Assembly (NCBI RefSeq): GCF_014879975.1
Contig: NZ_CP062500.1
Coordinates: 930,001-994,000 of the forward strand
Direction of reading: 5' to 3'
DNA: 64,000 nt
Source of the DNA: Vibrio bathopelagicus
Lineage (GTDB): Bacteria; Pseudomonadota; Gammaproteobacteria; Enterobacterales; Vibrionaceae
The notes under the pieces were generated by a model that saw nothing but the letters and a program-made list of their open reading frames with translations, ran no database searches and had not been told where the DNA came from. Every line of letters begins with the position of its first letter. Position 1 is the stretch's first letter. The position numbers and the translations under genes are program-made. This document shows, in pieces, positions 9,634 to 18,769 of the stretch.

Positions 9634-10503
9634 ATGGTGAAAGTGTGGTTGGTTCCGCTCATTCTCCTATGCTCCCTAGTATTCAGCGTGTCGGTATTTG
9701 CACAAGCTGAAGATGGCACCGTGATTCCAGCGAATACAGCTGGCTCAGAGTCAGTCACTATTAGTACGATGGAGCAAGATCAAGCCAAATCGACAACCAT
9801 GACCACAGGTAGTCTTACAGGTAATGGTGGCGGTATTCCGGCCTTTACTATGACCACTAATGCCAATGGTGGCGAAGACTACTCGATCAATCTACAAATT
9901 TTAGCCTTAATGACCATGCTTGGCTTCTTGCCGGCGATGGTGATTTTGATGACGTCGTTCACCCGTATTGTGGTGGTGATGTCTATCTTGCGTCAGGCGA
10001 TGGGTTTGCAACAAACACCTTCAAACCAAGTCATCATTGGTATCGCAATATTTTTGACCTTCTTCATCATGTCTCCGGTGATCAATCAGGTCAATGAGCA
10101 AGCCGTTCAGCCTTATCTGAATGAACAGATATCGGCACGACAGGCATTCGATGTCGCCCAAGGTCCGATTAAGTCGTTTATGCTCAAACAGACTCGAATC
10201 AAAGATCTGGAAACCTTTGTTGAGATCTCGGGTGCGGAAGTGACCAACCCTGAAGATGTTTCAATGGCGGTTTTAATCCCTGCGTTTATCACGTCAGAGT
10301 TGAAAACGGCATTCCAAATCGGCTTTATGCTGTTCTTGCCGTTCCTAATTATTGATTTAGTCGTTGCCTCGGTGTTGATGGCCATGGGTATGATGATGTT
10401 GTCACCAATGATTGTATCTTTGCCGTTCAAGCTAATGCTGTTTGTCCTTGTTGATGGTTGGAACTTGATACTCTCCACACTCGCCGGCAGTTTTGCCTTG
10501 TAG
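9634..10503 (+). CDS. fliP: FliP, flagellar export gate protein
   Basis: 289 residues from the ATG at 9634, which has GGAG at 9622-9625 and begins a clear signal peptide ([21 protein letters not shown]). An upstream in-frame ATG at 9574 overlaps fliO and lacks both features. FliP is the core of the type III export gate (FliPQR). The family blocks [28 protein letters not shown] and the C-terminal [26 protein letters not shown] are present. A Thr/Gly-rich insert (about residues 25-85) precedes the core. Confidence 0.97.
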   Translation: MVKVWLVPLILLCSLVFSVSVFAQAEDGTVIPANTAGSESVTISTMEQDQAKSTTMTTGSLTGNGGGIPAFTMTTNANGGEDYSINLQILALMTMLGFLPAMVILMTSFTRIVVVMSILRQAMGLQQTPSNQVIIGIAIFLTFFIMSPVINQVNEQAVQPYLNEQISARQAFDVAQGPIKSFMLKQTRIKDLETFVEISGAEVTNPEDVSMAVLIPAFITSELKTAFQIGFMLFLPFLIIDLVVASVLMAMGMMMLSPMIVSLPFKLMLFVLVDGWNLILSTLAGSFAL

Positions 10504-10514
10504 CTGGGGGAATA

Positions 10515-10784
10515 ATGAATCCTGAAATATTCGTAGAATTGTTCCGAGATGCACTTTGGATGGTACTGATAATGGTGTGCGCCATTATTATTCCTAGTCT
10601 GCTGATTGGTTTGGTGGTGGCGGTATTCCAAGCTGCAACCTCAATCAATGAACAAACCCTCAGCTTCTTGCCTCGTTTGATCGTAACTTTGTTGGCGTTA
10701 ATGTTGTTTGCTCACTGGATGACGCAGATGATGATGGAGTTCTTTTTTGAACTTATTGAACGCTTACCACAAGTGTTGTATTAA
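10515..10784 (+). CDS. fliQ: FliQ, flagellar export gate protein
   Basis: 89 residues, two membrane helices, the standard FliQ size. The ATG at 10515 is preceded by GGGGGA (10506-10511), and the protein begins MNPEIFVELFRDALWMVL. The conserved VAVFQAATSINEQTLSFLPR block links the helices. FliQ packs around the FliPR core of the export gate. It lies 11 bases after fliP and 6 bases before fliR. Confidence 0.97.
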   Translation: MNPEIFVELFRDALWMVLIMVCAIIIPSLLIGLVVAVFQAATSINEQTLSFLPRLIVTLLALMLFAHWMTQMMMEFFFELIERLPQVLY

Positions 10785-10790
10785 ACTGCA

Positions 10791-11573
10791 ATGGAATACC
10801 CAACAAGCTTAGTACTCGAGTGGTTAGCCAATTACTTTTGGCCATACACTCGCATCTCAGCCATGCTGATGGTGATGACGGTAACTGGTGCGCGCTTTGT
10901 GTCGCCACGAATTCGTCTGTATCTGGGCTTAGCGATTACACTTGCCGTTATGCCAGCGATTCCTGCCGTCCCTAAAGATATTGAACTGTTGTCGTTTCAA
11001 GGCTTCCTCACGGTTTTTGAGCAGATCGTGATTGGTGTTGCGATGGGGTTCGTCACTCAGTTTTTGATTCAAACCTTTGTTATGCTCGGTCAGATTCTGG
11101 GTATGCAATCGAGTTTGGGCTTCGCCTCAATGGTTGACCCAGCAAACGGTCAGAATACGCCAGTACTTGGTCAGCTGTTTATGTTGCTCGCGACCATGTT
11201 CTTTCTGGCGACAGACGGTCACTTGAAAATGCTGCAGCTGGTGGTGTTTAGCTTTACAACATTACCTATAGGTAGTGGTTCTTTAACCGCGGTCGATTTC
11301 AGAGAGCTCGCCTTGTGGTTGGGCATCATGTTCAAAACAGCGCTGGCGATGTCATTATCTGGCATTATTGCGCTGCTCACGATTAACCTCTCTTTTGGTG
11401 TAATGACACGTGCTGCACCTCAGTTAAATATATTCTCTTTGGGTTTTGCGTTTGCGCTACTCGTGGGTCTGTTACTTTGTTGGTACATCCTTGGCGGCTT
11501 ATTCAGTCACTATGAACTATTCTGGATGCTCGGCGAACAACAGATATGTCGTCTCATCAGATTGGATTGCTAG
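10791..11573 (+). CDS. fliR: FliR, flagellar export gate protein
   Basis: 260 residues with about six hydrophobic segments. Typical FliR blocks are RISAMLMVMTVTGARFVSPRIR, MLGQILGMQSSLGFASMVDP and MTRAAPQLNIFSLGFAFALL. FliR completes the FliPQR gate and contacts FlhB. The 3' end is 9 bases from flhB. Confidence 0.97.
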   Translation: MEYPTSLVLEWLANYFWPYTRISAMLMVMTVTGARFVSPRIRLYLGLAITLAVMPAIPAVPKDIELLSFQGFLTVFEQIVIGVAMGFVTQFLIQTFVMLGQILGMQSSLGFASMVDPANGQNTPVLGQLFMLLATMFFLATDGHLKMLQLVVFSFTTLPIGSGSLTAVDFRELALWLGIMFKTALAMSLSGIIALLTINLSFGVMTRAAPQLNIFSLGFAFALLVGLLLCWYILGGLFSHYELFWMLGEQQICRLIRLDC

Positions 11574-11582
11574 GAGACTGAA

Positions 11583-12713
11583 ATGGCAGAGTCAGACGGT
11601 CAAGAACGCACAGAAGACGCCACGCCCAAACGCTTGCAACAGGCCAAAGAAAAAGGGCAGGTTGCAAGGTCAAAAGAGTTAGCGTCAGCGTCGGTACTGA
11701 TTGTAGGCGCGATTTCTTTAATGTGGTTTGGCGAATCGATGGCGAAAGCTTTGTTCGAAGCCATGCAACGTCTGTTTTCGCTCAGTCGTGACGAAATCTT
11801 TGATACCAATAAGCTGCTGGAAATCGCTGGTGGCGCCTTGGTCAACTTGCTGTTTCCACTGTTCTTGATTCTCATCACTTTGTTCGTGGCTGCTGTGATT
11901 GGCGCTGCGGGTGTCGGTGGTGTCAACTTCTCGATGCAAGCTGCAATGCCTAAAGCGTCTAAGCTCAATCCTTTAAGCGGTATTAAGCGTATGTTTGGCC
12001 TACAAAGTTGGGTTGAATTGCTGAAATCTATTTTGAAGGTCGCTCTGGTGTCGGGTATGGCTATCTATCTTATCCAAGCCTCTCAACATGACTTAATGCA
12101 ATTGAGCATGGATGTGTATCCGCAGAATATCTTCCACGCTTTGGACATATTGCTTAACTTTATTCTGCTTATTAGTTGCTCTTTGTTGATTGTGGTGGCG
12201 ATTGATATCCCATTTCAGATTTGGCAACACGCCGATCAACTTAAAATGACCAAGCAAGAAGTTAAAGATGAGTTTAAAGACACTGAAGGTAAGCCTGAAG
12301 TGAAAGGGCGTATTCGTATGTTGCAGAGGGAAGCGGCTCAGCGACGTATGATGGCCGATGTTCCTCAGGCCGATGTGATTGTCACCAACCCGGAACACTT
12401 CTCAGTCGCTCTACGCTATAAACAGAATCAAGATAAAGCACCGATAGTCGTTGCCAAAGGTGTCGATCATATGGCGATGAAGATCCGTGAAATTGCACGT
12501 GCAAACGACATCTATATTATTCCAGCGCCTCCGTTAGCTAGGGCGCTATATCACACTACCGAGCTAGAACAGCAAATTCCTGACGGTCTGTTTACGGCCG
12601 TTGCTCAAGTTCTTGCATATGTGTTCCAGCTGAAACAGTACAGAAAAAGAGGAGGGGAGAGGCCGAAATTGCAAGATTCTAATATGCCGATCCCACCTGA
12701 TTTACGTCATTAG
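11583..12713 (+). CDS. flhB: FlhB, export substrate-specificity switch
   Basis: 376 residues: four membrane helices, then a cytoplasmic domain. It begins with the family signature GQERTEDATPKRLQQAKEKGQ. The autocleavage motif reads NPEH at residues 269-272 instead of the common NPTH; the Asn-Pro bond that is cut is kept. FlhB responds to FliK to switch export from hook to filament proteins. The C-terminal tail is longer than in the enteric protein's minimal core but ordinary for polar systems. It probably ends the fliK-flhB operon. Confidence 0.97.
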   Translation: MAESDGQERTEDATPKRLQQAKEKGQVARSKELASASVLIVGAISLMWFGESMAKALFEAMQRLFSLSRDEIFDTNKLLEIAGGALVNLLFPLFLILITLFVAAVIGAAGVGGVNFSMQAAMPKASKLNPLSGIKRMFGLQSWVELLKSILKVALVSGMAIYLIQASQHDLMQLSMDVYPQNIFHALDILLNFILLISCSLLIVVAIDIPFQIWQHADQLKMTKQEVKDEFKDTEGKPEVKGRIRMLQREAAQRRMMADVPQADVIVTNPEHFSVALRYKQNQDKAPIVVAKGVDHMAMKIREIARANDIYIIPAPPLARALYHTTELEQQIPDGLFTAVAQVLAYVFQLKQYRKRGGERPKLQDSNMPIPPDLRH

Positions 12714-12810
12714 ATCAATTGCTTGAGCTCAGCCCAATGAAGCTGGATAATGGTGGCGTATCCGAGCGTCTTTATTTGTAAGCTGTGACGATAAATTGAC
12801 GTTGAGATAT

Positions 12811-12826
12811 TGGTACAGTGCTTGCT
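12811..12826 (+). promoter_or_regulatory. Candidate sigma-54 promoter before flhA
   Basis: TGGTACAGTGCTTGCT matches the RpoN -24/-12 pattern with GG (12812-12813) and GC (12824-12825) 10 bases apart, and a good TTGCT -12 element. It sits 146 bases before the flhA ATG in the 258-base gap after flhB. This fits the known FlrA/sigma-54 dependence of the flhA-F-G-fliA-che operon in Vibrio. Confidence 0.7.
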
Positions 12827-12852
12827 ATATCAATGCCGAACCTTATAAGTCC

Positions 12853-12882
12853 GATCATGATAAACCTGATCATCATAAACCT
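12853..12882 (+). repeat. Tandem 15-mer in the flhA leader
   Basis: GATCATGATAAACCT is followed immediately by GATCATCATAAACCT (14 of 15 identical). The pair falls about 16-45 bases downstream of the transcription start implied by the sigma-54 promoter. Downstream enhancer sites are known for FlrC in V. cholerae, so this may be an activator site; that role is an inference. Confidence 0.6.
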
Positions 12883-12971
12883 TATTGCTATAAATTTTGG
12901 CAATATAGCTTAGCCCTGAGCCTCGAGTTGCTTAGTGGAAGAGCTACAACATAGCGATACTACCCAGATTT

Positions 12972-15071
12972 ATGAAATTTACCCTCCCTTTTGCGGACAA
13001 GCTACCTAAAATTCCTAACCGTGCCATGCCTGCGATTGGCGCGCCTGTTATGGTACTTGCCACGCTCGCTATGGTGGTGCTACCAATTCCAGCTTTCTTG
13101 TTGGATATGTTCTTCACCTTCAACATTGCATTGTCTATGGTTGTGCTTTTGGTTTCGGTTTATACCCGCAGGCCTTTGGACTTCGCTGCATTCCCAACGG
13201 TACTTCTGATTGCAACGCTACTTCGACTGGCCTTGAACGTTGCTTCGACACGTGTGGTACTGCTCCACGGTCATGAAGGGGGCGATGCGGCCGGTAACGT
13301 GATTGAAGCTTTCGGTAACGTGGTTATTGGTGGTAACTATGCGGTTGGTTTAGTGGTGTTCTTGATTCTGATGATCATCAACTTCATGGTTGTAACCAAA
13401 GGTGCAGGTCGTATCTCGGAAGTAAGTGCACGTTTCACGTTGGATGCCTTACCCGGTAAACAAATGGCAATCGATGCCGATTTAAACGCAGGTTTGATCG
13501 ACCAAGATCAGGCTCGTACCAGACGTTTTGAAGTCACCAAAGAAGCCGATTTCTACGGTTCGATGGATGGTGCGTCTAAGTTTGTGAAAGGCGATGCAAT
13601 CGCCGGTATTTTGATCCTGTTCATCAACATCATTGGTGGCTTGAGTATCGGTATGGCTCAGTTCGATCTTGGTTTTGGCGAAGCAATCGAAATCTATACG
13701 CTGCTGACTATCGGTGATGGTCTGGTTGCGCAAATCCCATCGCTGCTACTTTCTATTGCTGCTGCGATGATGGTAACGCGTCAAAACACCGATGAAGACA
13801 TGGGCGAGCAACTTGTCTTCCAAATGTTCGACAACCCTAAAGCCCTAATGATCACTGCCGCTATCCTTGGCATTATGGGTATTGTTCCTGGCATGCCGCA
13901 TTTCTCATTCTTGAGCCTTGCCATCGTTGCGGGTGCAGGTGCGTATTACATCGATAAAAAGAACAAGAAGAAGGCTGAACAACCCAACCTTCCCGCCACG
14001 GTTGAAGCGAACGGAGAAACGGGTTCCCAGAAAGAGCTCTCTTGGGATGACGTTCAACCTGTCGATATTATTGGTTTGGAGGTCGGGTATCGTTTGATCC
14101 CGCTCGTGGATAGAGATCAAGGTGGCGAACTGCTAGAGCGTGTGAAAGGGGTTCGTAAGAAGCTGTCTCAAGATTTCGGTTTCCTGATTCCGGCGGTACA
14201 CATTCGAGATAACCTAGAACTCACGCCAAACAGCTACCGTATCACTCTGATGGGTGTTGCCGTTGGCGAGGCTGAGATTAAGCCTGATATGGAACTGGCG
14301 ATTAACCCGGGTCAAGTCTATGGGATGATCGATGGTGAGCCGACGATTGATCCCGCATTTGGCCTTGAAGCGGTATGGATTAGAGAAGAGCAGCGTGAAC
14401 ACGCCCAAGCTTTAGGCTACACGGTTGTGGATTCATCGACCGTACTGGCAACGCACCTCAGCCAATTGCTAACCAACAATGCATCACAGCTTATTGGTCA
14501 TGAAGAAGTACAAAACTTACTCGAGATGCTGAGTCGCTCGACACCTAAGTTGGTGGAAGGCTTTGTACCGGATCAGCTGCCGCTTGGTGTGGTCGTAAAA
14601 GTGCTGCAAAACCTACTCAATGAAGCCATTCCAATTCGAGATATCCGCACTATAGTCCAAACTTTGTCGGAGTATTCAAGTAAGAGTCAAGAACCTGACA
14701 TACTTACTGCTGCGGTTCGTATCTCCTTGAAACGATTAATTGTTCAAGAAATCAATGGTATAGAGCCTGAATTGCCAGTGATTACCTTGATTCCTGAGCT
14801 GGAACAAATCTTGCATCAAACCATGCAGGCATCCGGCGGAGAATCTGCTGGTATTGAACCTGGCTTAGCTGAACGTTTACAGACATCCCTCAGCCATGCA
14901 ACGCAAGAGCAAGAACTGAAAGGTGAGCCAGCCGTGTTACTGACTTCTGGTGTATTACGTTCCACTCTCGCGAAGTTCGTGAAAAACACGATCCCAAGCT
15001 TAAGAGTTTTATCTTACCAAGAGATACCGGACGAAAAGCAGATACGCATTGTACAAGCTGTTGGTAATTAA
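12972..15071 (+). CDS. flhA: FlhA, flagellar export gate protein
   Basis: 699 residues: eight membrane helices in the first ~330 residues, then a large cytoplasmic domain. The FHIPEP family block YTRRPLDFAAFPTVLLIATL followed by RLALNVASTRVVLL is clear. FlhA forms the nonameric ring that receives export substrates and may conduct protons. It heads the flhA-flhF-flhG-fliA-che operon behind a sigma-54-type promoter. Start chosen at the only ATG that begins the conserved MKFTLPFADKL sequence. Confidence 0.98.
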   Translation: MKFTLPFADKLPKIPNRAMPAIGAPVMVLATLAMVVLPIPAFLLDMFFTFNIALSMVVLLVSVYTRRPLDFAAFPTVLLIATLLRLALNVASTRVVLLHGHEGGDAAGNVIEAFGNVVIGGNYAVGLVVFLILMIINFMVVTKGAGRISEVSARFTLDALPGKQMAIDADLNAGLIDQDQARTRRFEVTKEADFYGSMDGASKFVKGDAIAGILILFINIIGGLSIGMAQFDLGFGEAIEIYTLLTIGDGLVAQIPSLLLSIAAAMMVTRQNTDEDMGEQLVFQMFDNPKALMITAAILGIMGIVPGMPHFSFLSLAIVAGAGAYYIDKKNKKKAEQPNLPATVEANGETGSQKELSWDDVQPVDIIGLEVGYRLIPLVDRDQGGELLERVKGVRKKLSQDFGFLIPAVHIRDNLELTPNSYRITLMGVAVGEAEIKPDMELAINPGQVYGMIDGEPTIDPAFGLEAVWIREEQREHAQALGYTVVDSSTVLATHLSQLLTNNASQLIGHEEVQNLLEMLSRSTPKLVEGFVPDQLPLGVVVKVLQNLLNEAIPIRDIRTIVQTLSEYSSKSQEPDILTAAVRISLKRLIVQEINGIEPELPVITLIPELEQILHQTMQASGGESAGIEPGLAERLQTSLSHATQEQELKGEPAVLLTSGVLRSTLAKFVKNTIPSLRVLSYQEIPDEKQIRIVQAVGN

Positions 15072-15098
15072 GCCGCCTAATTAGAACGGACGATCGAA

Positions 15099-16616
15099 TT
15101 GAAAATTAAACGATTTTTTGCAAAAGATATGCGAACCGCGCTGCTCCAAGTTAAAGAAGAACTTGGTTCAGAAGCGGTGATCATGTCTAACAAAAAGGTC
15201 GCAGGTGGCGTTGAAATTGTGGCCGCTATTGATGGCGAGTCTAGCCCGTCGACAGCCAGCCCAAAACTCAACAAGCCTCAGCAGCCTGCGCAAAGTCAAT
15301 ATACCCAAATGGCTGCACCAGCCGTTCCATCTGGGCGTCGTCAGTTAGATGATGACAAAGTCAGCCTGCAGTCGAATGCTGAAGGCGGACGTTCAATGAC
15401 TAAGCGCTTCGCTAACATGCTCAAGCAATATAGCCATGGCGCAGACGACGAACCGCAGCACCGAGCTGAAAATGAAGACTCGTTATCCGCGTTGCTTAAC
15501 CGCCAGTCTGGCAGTAATCAATCGTCTCTAGGTAACCATCAGTCTCGTGGCAGCAGCAACGTAGATTCGGCTTTTGCTCGTGAATCTGGTTTATCTAAAT
15601 TGATTGCCGAAGATCGCAGAGTCGAGCGTCCAGCTCCTCGCTTAGACCCTACTCGCTACGATCGTGGCCGTGATCCTGGTCAGTCGAAAGGTTCAGACAC
15701 CGAAATGGAAACGATGCGCGAAGAGATGACCTCAATTCGCCGTCTGTTAGAGCATCAAGTCTCTGGACTGATGTGGCAGGAAGTCGAACGTCGCGAACCT
15801 TTGAGAGCGATGCTTATCAAGCGCCTAGAACGTATGGGTGTTTCGGCAGAACTCGCCGATCAAATGGCCTGCTACATTCCAGAAGACACAAAACCAGCAC
15901 GAGCATGGAAAGCCTTGCTTGCTCTGGTCGCTGATCAAATCTCAGTGACACAAAAAGATATTTTAAAACGCGGTGGTATTGTGGCCTTACTTGGCCCGAC
16001 TGGCGTAGGTAAAACAACAACCGTTGCTAAGCTCGCAGCCCGTGCAGCAATGGAGTACGGCGCAGATAACGTCGCACTAGTGACAACAGACACATATCGC
16101 ATAGGTGCACATGAGCAGTTATCGATTTATGGTCGAATTATGGGTTGTCCTGTAAGAGTTGCTAAAGATTCTAGTGAACTGGCCGATGTAATATATCAAT
16201 TACGTAATCGTCGCCTGATTCTGGTTGATACTGCTGGTATGGGACAGCGAGATGTTCGTCTATCTGAGCAGTTAGACACATTGATGCAAGAGAGTGGTTC
16301 CGTTATCAATAGCTACCTTGTGTTGCCGGCAACCGCGCAACGTAAAGTGCTGCAAGAAACCATTGAACACTTTAGAAGAATCCCGTTGTCAGGATGTATC
16401 CTGACTAAGCTGGATGAATCGCTCAGTTTGGGTGAGTTCATCAGTGTGGTAATACAAAATGCATTACCAGTTGCTTACATAGCAAATGGTCAACGAGTTC
16501 CTGAGGATATCGTTATAGCTCAGCCAAAGTACATGATTGCTAAGGCGAATGAGTTATTAGAGAAATCTACAGAGAATGAACCTCATTACTGGAATAGCGA
16601 TTCTGAAGGACTCTAG
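15099..16616 (+). CDS. flhF: FlhF, SRP-type GTPase for flagellar placement
   Basis: 505 residues from a TTG start (15099), the only start that includes the conserved KIKRFFAKDMRTALLQVKEELG N-terminus. The B domain (to ~230) contains a low-complexity Ser/Gln/Arg stretch. The NG GTPase domain has the P-loop GPTGVGKTT (299-307), the DTYRIGAHEQL motif, DTAG and TKLDE. FlhF marks the cell pole for flagellum assembly and promotes its number. It is paired with its antagonist flhG. Confidence 0.97.
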   Translation: MKIKRFFAKDMRTALLQVKEELGSEAVIMSNKKVAGGVEIVAAIDGESSPSTASPKLNKPQQPAQSQYTQMAAPAVPSGRRQLDDDKVSLQSNAEGGRSMTKRFANMLKQYSHGADDEPQHRAENEDSLSALLNRQSGSNQSSLGNHQSRGSSNVDSAFARESGLSKLIAEDRRVERPAPRLDPTRYDRGRDPGQSKGSDTEMETMREEMTSIRRLLEHQVSGLMWQEVERREPLRAMLIKRLERMGVSAELADQMACYIPEDTKPARAWKALLALVADQISVTQKDILKRGGIVALLGPTGVGKTTTVAKLAARAAMEYGADNVALVTTDTYRIGAHEQLSIYGRIMGCPVRVAKDSSELADVIYQLRNRRLILVDTAGMGQRDVRLSEQLDTLMQESGSVINSYLVLPATAQRKVLQETIEHFRRIPLSGCILTKLDESLSLGEFISVVIQNALPVAYIANGQRVPEDIVIAQPKYMIAKANELLEKSTENEPHYWNSDSEGL

Positions 16617-16629
16617 GCGGCGGATAAAT

Positions 16630-17517
16630 ATGAATGAAAATATGATACATGATCAAGCTAGCGGCCTCCGTCGCTTAACGAAGCCTTCAATCACTAAAGT
16701 TATCGCTGTAACTGGCGGTAAGGGTGGGGTAGGTAAATCTAATGTGACGTTAGGTATGGCTATTTGCATGGCTCGCCAAGGCAAAAAAGTCATGGTACTG
16801 GATGCCGATTTAGGATTGGCTAACGTCGACATAATGCTGGGTATTCGTTCTAAACGAAACCTAGGGCATGTTTTGGCGGGTGAGTGTGAACTTAAGGATG
16901 CGATTGTCGAAGGGCCGCATGGAATTAAGATAATTCCAGCGACATCGGGTACACAAAGCATGACTGAACTTTCACATGCTCAACATGCTGGTTTGATTCG
17001 AGCGTTCGGTTCTCTTGAAGACGAGATGGACATCTTGCTAGTCGATACGGCAGCGGGCATCTCGGACATGGTGATTAGCTTTTCGAGAGCAGCGCAAGAT
17101 GTCGTGGTTGTGGTCTGTGATGAACCAACTTCGATCACTGATGCCTATGCCTTAATTAAGCTGTTGAGCCGAGAGCACCAAGTTCAGCGATTCAAAATTG
17201 TTGCAAATATGGTCAGAAGCTATCGCGAAGGCCGAGAATTATTTGCAAAGTTGACTTTGGTCACAGAGCGTTTCTTGAATGTGAGCCTCGAACTCGTAGC
17301 ATGTATTCCTTTAGATGATAAAGTACGTCAATCAGTCAAGAGACAGAAAATCGTAGTAGATGCGTTCCCTCGCTCTCCTGCCGCATTGGCAATCAGTTCA
17401 TTAGCAAATAAAGCATTGACGTGGCCAATACCAAAAACGCCAAGCGGACATTTGGAATTTTTTGTTGAAAGGCTGCTGAACCGTACTGAATTTGTAGAGG
17501 AACCATTTGGTGAATAA
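16630..17517 (+). CDS. flhG: FlhG, MinD-like flagellar number regulator
   Basis: 295 residues from the ATG at 16630. The N-terminus carries the DQASGLRRL motif (residues 8-16), known in this family to stimulate the FlhF GTPase. A deviant Walker A KGGVGKSN (31-38) and LDADLGLANVD follow, typical of MinD/ParA ATPases, and the C-terminus is amphipathic for membrane attachment. FlhG limits flagellum number, in Vibrio by restraining FlhF and FlrA. An upstream in-frame ATG (16576) lies inside flhF and is not needed. Confidence 0.96.
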   Translation: MNENMIHDQASGLRRLTKPSITKVIAVTGGKGGVGKSNVTLGMAICMARQGKKVMVLDADLGLANVDIMLGIRSKRNLGHVLAGECELKDAIVEGPHGIKIIPATSGTQSMTELSHAQHAGLIRAFGSLEDEMDILLVDTAAGISDMVISFSRAAQDVVVVVCDEPTSITDAYALIKLLSREHQVQRFKIVANMVRSYREGRELFAKLTLVTERFLNVSLELVACIPLDDKVRQSVKRQKIVVDAFPRSPAALAISSLANKALTWPIPKTPSGHLEFFVERLLNRTEFVEEPFGE

Positions 17518-18244
17518 AGCGCTTACCTACGATCAGCATGCAAATCTCAATAGCCAGCAGGCATTTTTTGAGAAGTACTCTGTGTTGGTTAAACGTATCG
17601 CTCATCACTTGTTGGGGCGATTGCCGCCTAATGTATTGGTTGATGACTTAATTCAAGCTGGCATGATTGGCTTGATTGAAGCGCAACAAAACTATGATGG
17701 TACGAAAGGCGCAAGCTTTGAGACGTATGCTGGTATTCGAATTCGCGGGGCTATGTTGGATGACATTCGCCGTGGGGATTGGGTGCCAAGATCGGTTCAC
17801 AAAAATAATCGAGAAATCAGCAGTGCGATTGCAGAATTGGAAAGTGTTCTGAATCGAGACCCAAGTGATGCCGAAGTAGCAAAACATATGGGGCTCAGTT
17901 TAGATCAGTACCACAGTGCATTGACCGATATTAACTGTTCAAGATTGGTCGGTATCGAAGATTTAGGCGTCTCAGATGATGTCATATCTCCGAATGAAGA
18001 CTCTCAAGACAATACGCCTTTTCAAGGGGTTGCTGATGAGTCATTTCGCCAAGCTTTGATCGATTCGATAAAACAACTTCCGGAAAGGGAAGGCCTCGTG
18101 CTTTCACTTTATTACGACGAAGAACTCAATTTAAAAGAGATTGGGGAAGTGTTAGGTGTCAGCGAATCTCGTGTCAGCCAAATACTGAGCCAATCTATGC
18201 AGCGTCTACGCACTAAGTTAAGTGCTTGGACACAGAACGACTAA
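17510..18244 (+). CDS. fliA: FliA, sigma-28 flagellar sigma factor
   Basis: 244 residues from a GTG at 17510 with AGAGGAA at 17496-17502 (7-base spacing). The gene overlaps the end of flhG by 8 bases. Regions 2 (LGRLPPNVLVDDLIQAGMIGLIEA), 3 and 4 (REGLVLSLYYDEELNLKEIGEVLGVSESRVSQI) are complete. Sigma-28 drives late flagellar and motility genes. FliA is normally held by the anti-sigma FlgM, which is not in this window. Confidence 0.97.
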   Translation: MNKALTYDQHANLNSQQAFFEKYSVLVKRIAHHLLGRLPPNVLVDDLIQAGMIGLIEAQQNYDGTKGASFETYAGIRIRGAMLDDIRRGDWVPRSVHKNNREISSAIAELESVLNRDPSDAEVAKHMGLSLDQYHSALTDINCSRLVGIEDLGVSDDVISPNEDSQDNTPFQGVADESFRQALIDSIKQLPEREGLVLSLYYDEELNLKEIGEVLGVSESRVSQILSQSMQRLRTKLSAWTQND

Positions 18245-18274
18245 CAACACTGGTTTTATTCAGTGGAGGCTAAT

Positions 18275-18655
18275 TTGAACAAAAACATGAAAATTCTCAT
18301 TGTTGACGACTTTTCAACGATGCGCCGAATTGTTAAAAACCTACTACGCGATTTAGGTTTCAACAACACTCAAGAAGCAGACGATGGCTTGACCGCGTTA
18401 CCAATGCTGAAAAAAGGCGAATTTGATTTCGTGGTAACCGACTGGAACATGCCTGGTATGCAAGGTATTGACCTGTTAAAACACGTTCGTGCAGACGCAG
18501 AACTTAAGCACCTTCCAGTGCTTATGATCACGGCAGAAGCGAAACGTGAACAGATCATCGAAGCTGCTCAAGCAGGTGTTAATGGTTACATTGTGAAGCC
18601 TTTCACAGCGGCAACTCTGAAAGAGAAACTTGATAAGATTTTTGATCGCTTATAA
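18275..18655 (+). CDS. cheY: CheY, chemotaxis response regulator
   Basis: 126 residues taken from the TTG at 18275, which has GGAGG at 18265-18269 (5-base spacing). A GTG at 18263 overlaps that ribosome site, and an ATG at 18287 is the other option (122 residues). Single receiver domain: phospho-acceptor Asp at 56 (VTDWNMPG), acidic pair DD (11-12), Thr in MITAEA and Lys in VKPF. Phospho-CheY binds FliM to change motor rotation. It is followed by its phosphatase cheZ. Confidence 0.97.
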   Translation: MNKNMKILIVDDFSTMRRIVKNLLRDLGFNNTQEADDGLTALPMLKKGEFDFVVTDWNMPGMQGIDLLKHVRADAELKHLPVLMITAEAKREQIIEAAQAGVNGYIVKPFTAATLKEKLDKIFDRL

Positions 18656-18769
18656 GCGTCAATAATAACCTGTTTTTAGGCGCTTCTAGAGAAACACTCA
18701 CAGTTAAGTTTGTTGTTTATCTCAATAGTCGAAGCGTCACAAAGTATGCGGAGTAAGGCCGAACTCAGG

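Noticed and set aside
10458..10514. Upstream extension of fliQ
   Set aside because: The extra residues overlap fliP, lack a ribosome site and do not fit the 89-residue family size; the ATG at 10515 has a strong purine-rich site.
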